Of a DNA stretch of 64,000 bases, positions 33,866-43,205 are shown piece by piece. The position numbers and the translations under genes were made by a program. The notes under the pieces are model-generated. The model had not been told where the DNA came from. It ran no database searches and saw only the letters and a program-made list of their open reading frames with translations. Source of the DNA: Streptomyces sp. P3 (GTDB lineage: Bacteria; Actinomycetota; Actinomycetes; Streptomycetales; Streptomycetaceae); NCBI RefSeq assembly GCF_003032475.1, contig NZ_CP028369.1, positions 1,736,001 through 1,800,000 on the forward strand, in the 5' to 3' direction. Every line of letters begins with the position of its first letter. Position 1 is the first letter of the stretch.

Positions 33866-36800
33866 GGAGTGCGACGACTCCTTCGCTGTCGCGCATCAGT
33901 GATTGCTCCAGTCGTTCACGGCTTGCCGCATCTGTTTCTCGATTGAATCGCGTGTGGTTGAGCTCAAGGAGTCTGTCCAGGATCTCATTTTGCGCAACTG
34001 GAGCGACAGTGAAGCGGACCCCATTGCGGGTTTCGTGGAATCCATGACCGAGGTCAAGGTCGCCCCATTCGTAAGCTTCAACAACCGCCTCATCGACAGC
34101 TTTATGGCACTCACGGAGCTTATTTATGTCACTAGCAGAAACCTGTGGATCATTGACCAGGTTATAAAGTTTCGTGAGGCCGCATTCTCGGTTCCGCATG
34201 ATTACAGTGCGATTTTCACTCAGGTTCTTTCCGGGAGATTCCAAGAGAGGGAGATGTTGCGGCATGGGAAATGTTTCAAAGCAATCGGACGGAGTGTACT
34301 GAAGGTCAGATTTCAAAGTCGCCGAATATTTCCATGCCCATAGTACGTGAATACTTGAGTTCAGCAGGGCCATTACATCAACACGGTCACTAGCAAAGAG
34401 AACGATCTTCTCGTTCAATACCTGACCCGTGGGCACGATGGTCGCCATGGCCGTTCGGCTCACCCGTGCTACCACCAGGACACGATCGAGATCCGCAATC
34501 GCCCTGTAGAGCTCAGGACGGCTTCTTTCGTAGAGCCACCAGCGCTCTCGGGCATTCTTGCTGTGTGTAACGCGAAGGCGGATCGGTTTCACGTCTCTTT
34601 CGACGATGGCGAATACTTCGGGGTATCCCCGGGCCCGTTCCTCGCTCCAGTCATGGAAGTTGATCACCCAGCGGCTGGCTGAGCAGTCTGGGCGGGAGTT
34701 GAGGTCCTCGCCGTTGAGGTAGGGGAAGAGGACGTCCTTGTTGCGAGGGTCACGTTGGATGAGGTCGTGGGCCTGTTCAGGGGTGACGATGAAGCCCTTC
34801 CCCAGCACGTTGGACCCCTGGAACGACTGGCCCTTGTTCGCTACCAGACGGTACGGCCGCCCCGAAACCCGAGACCGCGGATCAAGCGACGAAGTGATAC
34901 CCCGGACCGCGACGCCGTCCAGCACCCGAGTGGCTTCCGCACCCAAACCCGGCTTGGTGGTCCACACAGCGCAGTACTCCAGCGCCGCAGACCGCGAAGG
35001 CCAGCGAGCGCTCTTTACTGCTCGGCGTACCTCGATGCCGTCGTCGAGTAGCTGGTCAAGGCCGACCTCCCTAGTGTCGCCCTGGGCAAGGGTGTTGGTA
35101 GCGATCAGGCCCGTCTGGCCGCGCTCGCTGAGCAACTGGTGGGCCCGGAGCTCGAAGTATGCGACGAGGTCCGCGCTACCTCGCTGCCCTCGCCCCAGCC
35201 CAAGCACGAGGTACTCGCGGTATGCCTGCCCGAGCGCCCCCGTCAGTTTCTGGCCGCCGAGGAAAGGAGGGTTGCCGATGATGGCATCGAAGCCGCTCTG
35301 GTCCGGCTCGAAGACCTCGGGGAAGACGAGAGGCCAGTGCACGGGGAGGCGAACGAAGCCGTCTGTGGGGAGATCCTTGCTCAGCCAGTCCAGAGCTCGC
35401 CTCCGCGCGTCGTGAATCACGGGGTCGGAGTCCCGGACCGACTCCGAGGCGACCATGCCGGCCAGCTCCGCAGCCTGGATGTAGGTAGCACTCTGCAATG
35501 AGTCCCCGCCACCCGCTGAGGCGAGACCAGCCCCCGTCGTGAGGTCGCCGATCAGCCGCAGGCGTTGCAGGTGTTCGTTGGTGGCCGCGAGCAGGCGCCG
35601 CTTCTCATCCAGGTCGGCAATGGTGTCGCTCTGGATTCCGGCGATGGCCTGCCGGTTGTCTGCCGCGCCGTGGACGCGAGCACGCGCACGCTCGGTCCAC
35701 CCCTCCTCGAAGGCTCCCCGGTGGAGTTTGCGGCCCGCCTTCGGATCGAGATGAACGCTCTCGATCTGCTCCAGGTTGGCGATACCCAACAGCGAGTCCC
35801 CCGCCACCAACCGGTCGTCCAGAAACGTGAACGGTCGTCCCGGGTCCATGGAGATCAGCCACAGCGACAGCTTGGCCATCTCCACCGCCATGGGATTGAT
35901 GTCCACCCCGTACAGGCAGTGTTCGATGATCAGGCGCCGGGCGCGGACCATTACCGGGTCGCTCTCCGCGTCCGCCGCCGTCATCGCGCCCGCTTGGTCG
36001 CGGTGGCTTCCACGGAACGCTAGGGCCTCCTCGTCCTCTGCCTCGACCCAGGCGTCGACCAGACGGTCCGCAAGGTACCGGCAGGCGGCCACCAGGAAGG
36101 CGGCCGAACCCATCGCGATGTCGGCGACCTTGAGCTTCAGGATGTCGTCCGCGCCGATGAGCTTCCACTGCTTGTCGTCCGCCGTCTGGAGCGGGCCCGG
36201 ACGGTAGACGAGTGGCTCCAGTGCTCCCACTGCGACCTGCTGGGCCAGGACACGCGGCGTGTAGTGGGTGCCGGTGTTCTTGCGGAGGCGGGACTCTGTG
36301 ACGTACAAGCCGTCTTCCGGGATCACCACCGGCAGACCGCGAAGGTCGTCGCGGAGGAGGCCGTGGAAGGGGAGGATTCGCTCGGCCAGGTCGCGGTCGT
36401 TCTCAGTGACCGCGAGCAGGCGGTGGGTCGCCTTGCCCCGCACCTGGTCGTCTCCAGGGGCGAGCAGCTTCTCCATCTTCGACGCCGCAGCTGGCGGCCT
36501 GGGGTCCTTCAAGTGCTCGTACAGTTTCTTCGACAGGCCAGGGAGATCGGGCTTCTGACCGGAGACGGCGCGTGCGCCCACTCCGAACGGGGCAGCCAGT
36601 TCCTCCAGTTCGGTCAGGCTCACCTCGTGTTCCAACCCGGGCTTGCCGATGAGCCCGAGCACGGTGTCCTGGGCGCGCTTGCCGTCGTACGAGAGGAGGC
36701 CCTCGTAGACGTAGCCGATCTGCTCGACGTCGAGGGCGCGGAAGGTCAGCCGGCGCCGCTCCCTGTTGACGACGACGAACTGCACCGAGTCGAGGACGTG

Positions 36801-38156
36801 TAGGACGGTGCGGTCGTCGATCGGGAGGAGGGAGGTGTGGCCGTCAGCGGCCCGCGTGGCGTCGTCGCCCGTGGCGTCCGCGCCCTCCGGGACTGCCTCC
36901 AACCAGGGGAAGCGCTTCGGGTCGAAGATCGAGCCGTCATACGCGGGCAATGTGAGCAGCGGGTGGTCCACTCCGCCGTGGACGGCGTGGAAGAGGGCGA
37001 TCAGCCGGTGCCAGGCGGCGGTGGTGTGGTCCAGGGAGTCCTCGCCGTCCGCGCGGCGGCGTTTGTCCAGCGTCTCGTACAGCCGGCCAGCCGAGTACGC
37101 GTCCGCATAAAGCTCGTTGTCCGCGGGCAGCAGGCCCCGTTCCTCGGCGAAGAGGAGGAAAACGACGCGCATCATGACCGCAACGGCGCCCCGGTAGACC
37201 TCGCTCGCCGGTACGCCTGACAATCCCTTGCCGCCGCGTTTGACCATCCGGGCCTCGGCGCGGCCGATGGAGTCCACCAGGAGTTCGACGGCTTGACGGA
37301 CCTGGATGCCGAGCGCCTCGGTGACGTCTTCCTGACCGTCCAGGCTCTCGCGCAGCAGCGCAGGGAGCAGTTCGTCCACCGGGCGTCCGAAGAACCGACC
37401 GCGGCGGAGGAGGGACACCCAGGCGCGGACCGCCACCAGGTCGGCCGCCTCATTCCAGGCGATGGTGTCGAAGGTGGCGCTCGTCGTGACGCCGCCGGGG
37501 GGTGCCCAGACCAGGGACCACCAACGGCCGTCGGTGACCAGGCCCAGCTCGACGCCATGGTGGCGCAGGACGTGGGCGAGCCGGTCGACTCCGCTCGCCG
37601 CCCAGGAGTCGTCCTTGATACGGCGGGTCGGCACGGTGTCGGGCGGGAGGACCAGGCCGAGGATCGGTACATGCTGGGCGGTGCCAGCAGTATCCGGTTC
37701 GGCGGTGGGGTCGGTTCCGGGACGGACGAGGGCGAAGTCGGGGCGGACGGTGGTGTCGGACCCGGGCGGGCTGACGGCGAACCGGTCCAGCAGCGTGTCG
37801 TCCTCGGCCAGGCTTTCGCCGTTGTCGCCGAACTGTCCGGCGCCCTCGCGCAGATGCAGGGCGTCGTCCCATTCCAGCAGGGCGCGCAGCTGGAAGTCGA
37901 TCCAGTTGAGGCGGCCGGCGCCCTTGCGGTCGTCCTGCCAGATGCCGTGGTGGAGGCGGATGTCGGCGCGGCGCCCGCTGGGCACGCCTTCCAGCTGTGG
38001 CCAGCTGCGCAGCAGGACCGGCAGGGTGAGGAACGGGCCGGACACCTCGACGAGGTTCAGCCAGTCCAGGTGCTGCTGCTTGCCGTCGGACGCCTTCGCG
38101 GCACGGATTGCGGCGGCGGAGGGGCGGCGGCTTCCGGAGCGCGGCGCGGAGCTCAT
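33846..38156 (-). CDS. drmMI: DrmMI, adenine-specific DNA methyltransferase of class 1 DISARM (PglX-like)
   Basis: The product is 1436 residues; its ATG 38156 overlaps the drmD stop by one base (TGATG). It belongs to the Eco57I/PglX group of N6-adenine methyltransferases. The SAM motif region is VADIAMGSAAFLVAAC near residue 679, and the catalytic motif IV is GNPPFLGGQ near 959. Residues about 1103-1190 are encoded in the right inverted repeat, and 1191-1436 form the exchangeable C-terminus (target-recognition region). It should methylate host DNA so DISARM ignores it. An alternative C-terminus is stored at 33081-33837, so the encoded specificity is likely switchable. Confidence 0.92.
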   Translation of the reverse strand: MSSAPRSGSRRPSAAAIRAAKASDGKQQHLDWLNLVEVSGPFLTLPVLLRSWPQLEGVPSGRRADIRLHHGIWQDDRKGAGRLNWIDFQLRALLEWDDALHLREGAGQFGDNGESLAEDDTLLDRFAVSPPGSDTTVRPDFALVRPGTDPTAEPDTAGTAQHVPILGLVLPPDTVPTRRIKDDSWAASGVDRLAHVLRHHGVELGLVTDGRWWSLVWAPPGGVTTSATFDTIAWNEAADLVAVRAWVSLLRRGRFFGRPVDELLPALLRESLDGQEDVTEALGIQVRQAVELLVDSIGRAEARMVKRGGKGLSGVPASEVYRGAVAVMMRVVFLLFAEERGLLPADNELYADAYSAGRLYETLDKRRRADGEDSLDHTTAAWHRLIALFHAVHGGVDHPLLTLPAYDGSIFDPKRFPWLEAVPEGADATGDDATRAADGHTSLLPIDDRTVLHVLDSVQFVVVNRERRRLTFRALDVEQIGYVYEGLLSYDGKRAQDTVLGLIGKPGLEHEVSLTELEELAAPFGVGARAVSGQKPDLPGLSKKLYEHLKDPRPPAAASKMEKLLAPGDDQVRGKATHRLLAVTENDRDLAERILPFHGLLRDDLRGLPVVIPEDGLYVTESRLRKNTGTHYTPRVLAQQVAVGALEPLVYRPGPLQTADDKQWKLIGADDILKLKVADIAMGSAAFLVAACRYLADRLVDAWVEAEDEEALAFRGSHRDQAGAMTAADAESDPVMVRARRLIIEHCLYGVDINPMAVEMAKLSLWLISMDPGRPFTFLDDRLVAGDSLLGIANLEQIESVHLDPKAGRKLHRGAFEEGWTERARARVHGAADNRQAIAGIQSDTIADLDEKRRLLAATNEHLQRLRLIGDLTTGAGLASAGGGDSLQSATYIQAAELAGMVASESVRDSDPVIHDARRRALDWLSKDLPTDGFVRLPVHWPLVFPEVFEPDQSGFDAIIGNPPFLGGQKLTGALGQAYREYLVLGLGRGQRGSADLVAYFELRAHQLLSERGQTGLIATNTLAQGDTREVGLDQLLDDGIEVRRAVKSARWPSRSAALEYCAVWTTKPGLGAEATRVLDGVAVRGITSSLDPRSRVSGRPYRLVANKGQSFQGSNVLGKGFIVTPEQAHDLIQRDPRNKDVLFPYLNGEDLNSRPDCSASRWVINFHDWSEERARGYPEVFAIVERDVKPIRLRVTHSKNARERWWLYERSRPELYRAIADLDRVLVVARVSRTAMATIVPTGQVLNEKIVLFASDRVDVMALLNSSIHVLWAWKYSATLKSDLQYTPSDCFETFPMPQHLPLLESPGKNLSENRTVIMRNRECGLTKLYNLVNDPQVSASDINKLRECHKAVDEAVVEAYEWGDLDLGHGFHETRNGVRFTVAPVAQNEILDRLLELNHTRFNRETDAASRERLEQSLMRDSEGVVALHGDTLF
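34585..34850 (-). repeat. Right 266-bp inverted repeat inside drmMI
   Basis: Reverse-complement copy of 32815-33080 with one difference in 266 positions (34752). It lies inside drmMI, covering codons of residues about 1103-1190. Near-perfect identity in DNA where the flanking cassettes have diverged suggests frequent gene conversion or recombination between the copies. Confidence 0.95.
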
Positions 38157-41100
38157 CAGTATGCCTCCTTGGCGGGGATGACGAAGACGACGGCGACGGG
38201 GAAGAGATGGTCCTGCGGCTCGCGGTAGCGGGCGGCGATCGCGGCGAGTTCGCGCTCGCGCTCGTCCTCCACGCCGTCGAGCCGGGCCCGCCAGCGCTTG
38301 CGGTCGTCGGCGAGCTGGCGGCGTTCGTCGGGATCCTTCAGCTCGTCCAGGCCGAAGAGCGTGTCCATCCCGCCCGTCGGGGAGGCCGCCGTAGCGGAGG
38401 AGGTCTCGCCGAGCCGGTTCCGCAGAGTGCGCTGGAGACGGTCGAGGGTGGCGTTGATGCGCTGCTCCTCATCGGCCTGGCGCTCGGCCAGCCGGTCCAT
38501 CAGGGACACCTTGCGTTCCTTGCCGCGCGCGTCGACGGACTGGGTGAGGCCCTCGTACGTCTTCGGCCAGCTCTGCTGGAGCCGGTGGAGCAGGCGCTCC
38601 TTGGCGGGGCGGCCCTCGGTGAGCGCGCGGTCCAGGATCGAGGCGACCGCCTCCACTCCGCGCAGCCGACGCTGCCAGCCGTTGTCGCCGAGCCAGCCAC
38701 CCGCGTGCAGGATCTCCTCATGGAGGCGCTGCCCGTCCGTGCCGACCAGCACGAAGCGGGCGTACGCGCCGACGAACGTGGTCTCCAGGGCGGGGTCGTC
38801 GCTGACGACGGCCGTGATCCGGCGCAGGTCGACGTTGTCCGCGTTCCAGACGGCCGCGCGCAGCAGCCGCGTCGACATGGCTACCAGCGGATGGTTCAGA
38901 TGGGCCAGCACGATGTCGGGGCGCCCCGAAGCTGCTCGCGCATCGAATGTGACCGGGCGAAGGACGTCGGGGCGGAGCTTGTCGGGCAGGCCGCGGGTGG
39001 CGCGCTCCCACGAGCCGGTCAGCGGTGGCACGGTGTACAGGCCCTGCCGGAAGTCGTCCTCGGACGGCGCGTTCTCGTCGAGGCACGGTACGAGGGGCTG
39101 CTGGCGGGCCAGGTTCAGCGCAGTATTCACCACGCGGGCGACCCGATCCGGGGTGATGCCGAGTTCCACGGTCGTCTGCTTCAGCTGGGTGCTGAGCCGC
39201 CGCACCTGGTCGGTGACGTTCTGTTCGGCGTCCACCTTGCCGCCTGTGGGACGACCCTTGATCTTCTTCGCTCGGGCGTGCTCGATGTCGAAGTCGCTGA
39301 GCTGGCCCGTCATCCGCAGCTGTACCTTCTCAGCGAGTACGGCGTTGACCTCGCCGAGGTCCTCCTCCATCTGCGCGACCTTCCGCGCGATGCGGGCGAG
39401 GAACTCCAGGTCGGCCTCGTACACGTCCGTCCTGGCCTTGTCCCAGGCGGCGCCGACGAAGTGCATGATCTGCGGGTTGTATCGCTGGCCGTAGCGATCG
39501 ATGCGGCCGATGCGCTGTTCGAGCTTGTTGGGGTTGAACGGGATGTCGTAGTTGATCAAATGTCGACAATGATCTTGGAGGTCAATTCCCTCGCTTGCGG
39601 CGTCAGTAGCGACGAGGATGCGTACCGTGCCCTCGGGGCTGGTGGGCTGTTCCTGGAAGGCGAGCCGGATCTGCTCACGCTCTTCGGCATTCTTCCCGCC
39701 GTGGAGGGTGAGGACGCGGCCCTCCTGGGCCAGGCCCTCCTGGGCCAGGCCCTCCTGCTGGAGCAGGTTCAACAGCCAGTCTTGGGTGTCGCGGTACTCG
39801 GTGAACACAACGACCCGCTCGTTCCCCCAGTTCCCGCCGGTGAGGCAGATGGCCTTGAGGGTCTTGACGAGCTCCTTGGCCTTGGCGTCAGGGGACGCCT
39901 GGTGGGCCTGGCCCCAGCGGGCCATCCGCTCCAGCAGCTCGGCCTCTTCCTCGGAAGATCCCGGGGTGACCGTGGCGGCGCGGGTGATCGCGTCGTGCTC
40001 GGCCTCGGCCAGCTCCTCGTCGTCGAGCTCGGCGGCGTAATCCTCGTACTGCGTGATCCACAGCGGGGTCTCGACCGGGGCCGGAACCTCCTTTTTTCCG
40101 CCTGACTTCGCCTTGGCGCGTACCGATTCGAGGTGGACACCGACGGTGTGCGCGAAGGCGGCGGGAGAGGAGAACAGCCGCTTCTTCAGCAGCAGGGTGA
40201 CCAGGTCGACGGCCTTCCGGCCGCCGCGCCGGTCGGGGGTGACCCGCTTCTTGCGCAGTTCTGCGTAGCGAGTGAGGAGGGCGTGGATCTCGCGCTCGGT
40301 GTCGGGGTACTCGACAGGCAGCGCCTTCGACTCGCGGACGTGGAAGCGGGGGTTGCCTTCCTCGTCGGTCACGGAGGTCTTCAGACGTCGTACGACGGTG
40401 TCGTCGAGGGCGGCCTTGTCCGGCTCGCCGCCGCGGAAGAAGCGCTGGTTGTCGATCAGCTCCAGCAGAGCCGTGTACGACTCCTGGTAGCCGTTGTGCG
40501 GGGTGGCGGAGAGGAAGAGCCTGTGCTCGAAATGGGGGGCCAGGCGCCGGATCAGCTTGGTCTGCTGGGAGTCGACGGCGTAGATCTGCTTGGGCGCGCT
40601 CGGGGCGACATGGTGTGCCTCGTCCAGGATCAGCAGATCGAAGGTACGGCGCCCGGGGCGTCCCGGCAGCTCCGTCGACCCTCCCGGGGGTAGCACCTCG
40701 TCGATAAGCCGCTGCGCCTTGGGCGTGCGCAACCAGGGGAGGCTGACGATGGTCAAGGGGAACACTCGGAACGGGTTGGCGGCGCTGCTGTGCGTGCGGC
40801 GCAGTTCGGCGCAGCAGGCAGAGTCGACCACGGTGAAGTCGAGGCCGAACTTGTCGGCCATCTCGTCGCGCCACTTGAGGGTGAGCCCCGCTGGGCAGAC
40901 AACCATGACGCGATGGGCCCGGCCGCGCAGCCGCAGCTCCTCGGCGACCAGTCCGGCCTCCACGGTCTTACCGAGGCCGACATCGTCGGCGAGCAGCAGA
41001 TTGACGCGGGGGGCGCCGACGGCGCGAGCGACCGGTTCCAGCTGGTACGGCTCGATGGCCACCCCTGACCGGAAGGGGGCCTGGAGCGTCTTCACGTCAG

Positions 41101-41419
41101 CGGAAGCGACGGCGGACCAGCGGACGGCGTCGAGGAAGGCCGCGAGCTGCTCCGGCTGGTCGAACGCTCCGGTGGAGGCGTCGGGAAGGGAGCCGGCGGG
41201 GAGGACGCGGCGCCCCGGCTCGACCTCCCATATCACGGAGAGGGTGTCGCCGTAGCGGCCATCGGCAACAGACTGTAGATGCACCACAGTGACATCGCCG
41301 GCCGGGGCGGCTTCGACTCCGGACACCACCCAGTTCTGGCCGCGCACCTGGACGAGAGCATTCTCCTTCGGCGGCGCGACGATTGCGGAGGCTTCGGAAG
41401 TACGGGTGGTTCCGGGCAT
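38156..41419 (-). CDS. drmD: DrmD, SNF2-family helicase of class 1 DISARM
   Basis: I choose ATG 41419 because GGAGG lies eight bases upstream; a frame to 41440 exists. The product has 1087 residues. SNF2/RapA-like motifs are in order: LADDVGLGKTVEAGL near 145, LILDEAHHVAP near 267, FLSATPHNGY near 295, and QRIGRIDRYGQRY near 640. DrmD is the class 1 marker of DISARM and is thought to act with DrmMI. A 15-bp tandem repeat (39719-39748 and a partial third copy) encodes EGLAQEGLAQEG. The gene is coupled to drmMI through the overlapping stop/start. Confidence 0.92.
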   Translation of the reverse strand: MPGTTRTSEASAIVAPPKENALVQVRGQNWVVSGVEAAPAGDVTVVHLQSVADGRYGDTLSVIWEVEPGRRVLPAGSLPDASTGAFDQPEQLAAFLDAVRWSAVASADVKTLQAPFRSGVAIEPYQLEPVARAVGAPRVNLLLADDVGLGKTVEAGLVAEELRLRGRAHRVMVVCPAGLTLKWRDEMADKFGLDFTVVDSACCAELRRTHSSAANPFRVFPLTIVSLPWLRTPKAQRLIDEVLPPGGSTELPGRPGRRTFDLLILDEAHHVAPSAPKQIYAVDSQQTKLIRRLAPHFEHRLFLSATPHNGYQESYTALLELIDNQRFFRGGEPDKAALDDTVVRRLKTSVTDEEGNPRFHVRESKALPVEYPDTEREIHALLTRYAELRKKRVTPDRRGGRKAVDLVTLLLKKRLFSSPAAFAHTVGVHLESVRAKAKSGGKKEVPAPVETPLWITQYEDYAAELDDEELAEAEHDAITRAATVTPGSSEEEAELLERMARWGQAHQASPDAKAKELVKTLKAICLTGGNWGNERVVVFTEYRDTQDWLLNLLQQEGLAQEGLAQEGRVLTLHGGKNAEEREQIRLAFQEQPTSPEGTVRILVATDAASEGIDLQDHCRHLINYDIPFNPNKLEQRIGRIDRYGQRYNPQIMHFVGAAWDKARTDVYEADLEFLARIARKVAQMEEDLGEVNAVLAEKVQLRMTGQLSDFDIEHARAKKIKGRPTGGKVDAEQNVTDQVRRLSTQLKQTTVELGITPDRVARVVNTALNLARQQPLVPCLDENAPSEDDFRQGLYTVPPLTGSWERATRGLPDKLRPDVLRPVTFDARAASGRPDIVLAHLNHPLVAMSTRLLRAAVWNADNVDLRRITAVVSDDPALETTFVGAYARFVLVGTDGQRLHEEILHAGGWLGDNGWQRRLRGVEAVASILDRALTEGRPAKERLLHRLQQSWPKTYEGLTQSVDARGKERKVSLMDRLAERQADEEQRINATLDRLQRTLRNRLGETSSATAASPTGGMDTLFGLDELKDPDERRQLADDRKRWRARLDGVEDERERELAAIAARYREPQDHLFPVAVVFVIPAKEAY

Positions 41420-41549
41420 GCGGACATCCTCCACTATCACTATGGGCGAGACGGCGGTGCCTACCGGAGTGCCTCATACTGACGAGCGATTCGTGCGTTG
41501 ACCTAGATCACATACTTTCTCTCCTGGTTGTGGACGGGGCGTCGGCGGG

Positions 41550-43205
41550 TCACTGCGGGAGGCGGAGCGCGCGGGTCAGTCTGCCCAGGCGGCTGACCAG
41601 ACGCTCCACCTCGGCATGGGCGGGATGGTCGGGAGGCAGCGCGGTCCGTTGGTCGTCGGCGAGGTGGCGCAGAGCCTCCAGGGCTTCACCAGCCGAGCCT
41701 GAGCCCGCCAGGAGGGTGGCGATGTCCCGGCGGGTCTCCAACACCTCCGGATCCAGCAGGGGAAGCACCTCCTTCTGGAGATCGAGTGCCTCGCGAAGCT
41801 CCAGGAGGGCGGCGGAGTTGTGCCCGAGCCGGCCAAGGCAGCGGGCCGCCATCACCCGGCAAGCCGCGAGGTCCGCGTCCGGCGCGGAACGGGTCGACAC
41901 GAGGGTTTCCGCGAGCTCCAGGCAGCCCTCGCGTGCCGCTTGCAGTTCCTGCCCTTCGAACTGCAACCGGAGGATGGCCAGTCGGCGGGAGACGACCTCC
42001 GGATGGGAGGAGTCGAAACGGGGCAGCACCTCGTTGAGATCCCTGCCCAGCAGCTCCAGTGCCTGTGACAACCGTCCCTCTGCCGCAAGACGTTGCGCGC
42101 GCTCGCGCAGGTCCGCCGACTCCGCGGGCGACCCGGCCCCGGAGGTGGACGGCGGTTGCGCTGGCTGAACGGAAGGTTGTGCAGTTGCGAGCGGGGCCGG
42201 GGCGTGCTCCGGAACGGATGCGTGCGCTTTGTCCGAAGGAGGATCGTTCGGAAGGTCGCTGCCATCGTGCGGCAGGCGCGCGGTGGCCTTGCCGGGCCTC
42301 GGCGTTCCGCCGCGGGCGGCCTTCGGCACCGCCTGCTCGGCCCAGGGCGCGAGGGTCTCCCGGACTTCGGCTGCGTCCGCCGGCCGGTCCTCCGGGCGCT
42401 TCGCAAGTAAGCGGGAGACCAGGTAGCACAGTTCGGCTGGTGCGTCGTCACGCAGCCGTTCCAGTGGTACTGGAGTATCGGCGATGTGCTGGACCACCAG
42501 GGCCAGTGGCTCGTCGGCCGTGAACGGCGGTCGTCCGCCCAGTATCTCGTACAGCACGCACCCCAGTGCGTACAGATCACTGAGGGGAGTGGCCGCCTGC
42601 CCCTTGCCTTGCTCTGGAGAGATGAAGCCCGGAGTACCGGCCACCATGCCGGCGTCGGTCAACCGTGGCCCGTCCGGTGGTTGCAGGGCGGTGGCGATAC
42701 CGAAATCCAGGACGCGTACCGTGCCATCTGTCGTGAGCATCACGTTGCGGGGCGTCAGATCCCGGTGGACGAAGCCGCGTCCGTGAGCTTGAACCAGCAC
42801 GGAGCACACCTGGGCGCCCACTGCGGCGGCCCACTCCACGGGAAAGGGTCCGCGCTGGGCCACCAACCGGTCCAGCGTGTGTCCGTACACGCGCTGCATG
42901 ACCAGATAGAGCCGACTCGCTCGATGGGTGCCTGCATCATGGATGACCGGTACGTACGGATGCTCCAGCTTGGCCATCAGTCGCGCTTCTCTGGTGAAAC
43001 GGACGACGGCGGGGTCCTGCGGATCGAGCCTGCGCGGCGTCTTGGAGACAGCCGTCCGTGGCGTCAGCAGTTTCACCGCCACAGACCGGTCCAGCCGCTG
43101 ATCGTACGCCGCCCACACCTCGCCCATGCCACCTCTGCCGAGCAGCTCCGCCAGCTCGTAGCGGCCGTCGATCAGTTCGCCCCTCGTCAGGTGATGGTCC
43201 CTCAT
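41550..43205 (-). CDS. Serine/threonine protein kinase with TPR-like C-terminal region
   Basis: ATG 43205 has GGGGAAG upstream; the product is 551 residues. Kinase domain residues 10-275: glycine loop LLGRGGMGEVW near 20, VAVKLL near 45, catalytic HRDLTPRN near 146 (Thr replaces the usual Lys of HRDLKPxN), DFG near 166, then GTPGFISPEQ. A Pro/Ala linker follows, then helical repeats from about 400. No transmembrane segment is evident, so it is soluble. It is upstream of and co-directional with drmD (130 bp). Pgl/BREX-related islands can carry kinases such as PglW, but kinase involvement in DISARM is not established. Confidence 0.88.
   Translation of the reverse strand: MRDHHLTRGELIDGRYELAELLGRGGMGEVWAAYDQRLDRSVAVKLLTPRTAVSKTPRRLDPQDPAVVRFTREARLMAKLEHPYVPVIHDAGTHRASRLYLVMQRVYGHTLDRLVAQRGPFPVEWAAAVGAQVCSVLVQAHGRGFVHRDLTPRNVMLTTDGTVRVLDFGIATALQPPDGPRLTDAGMVAGTPGFISPEQGKGQAATPLSDLYALGCVLYEILGGRPPFTADEPLALVVQHIADTPVPLERLRDDAPAELCYLVSRLLAKRPEDRPADAAEVRETLAPWAEQAVPKAARGGTPRPGKATARLPHDGSDLPNDPPSDKAHASVPEHAPAPLATAQPSVQPAQPPSTSGAGSPAESADLRERAQRLAAEGRLSQALELLGRDLNEVLPRFDSSHPEVVSRRLAILRLQFEGQELQAAREGCLELAETLVSTRSAPDADLAACRVMAARCLGRLGHNSAALLELREALDLQKEVLPLLDPEVLETRRDIATLLAGSGSAGEALEALRHLADDQRTALPPDHPAHAEVERLVSRLGRLTRALRLPQ

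Larger units (their letters stand above)
32815..34850. other. Predicted invertible DNA segment swapping DrmMI C-termini
   Basis: The outer boundaries are the ends of two inverted repeats of 266 bp each. Inside, two alternative 3' gene ends face each other tail-to-tail: the expressed one on the minus strand (33846-34584) and the silent one on the plus strand (33081-33837). Both reading frames run through the repeats in the same phase, so inversion gives an intact in-frame gene in either orientation. The segment is 2036 bp and its unique inside 1504 bp. GC falls well below the surroundings (about 42% in 33421-33480), as is common for exchanged specificity regions. Confidence 0.88.

Noticed and set aside
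38108..40105. Plus-strand open frame of 665 codons opposite drmD
   Set aside because: DrmD has all SNF2 motifs on the minus strand. The opposite frame reads as repetitive Val/Leu/Gly/Glu text with no domain.
33846..41419. BREX or Pgl system
   Set aside because: DrmMI resembles PglX and there is a kinase nearby, but no PglZ, BrxC/PglY or BrxL is present, whereas DrmA, DrmB, DrmC and DrmD are.
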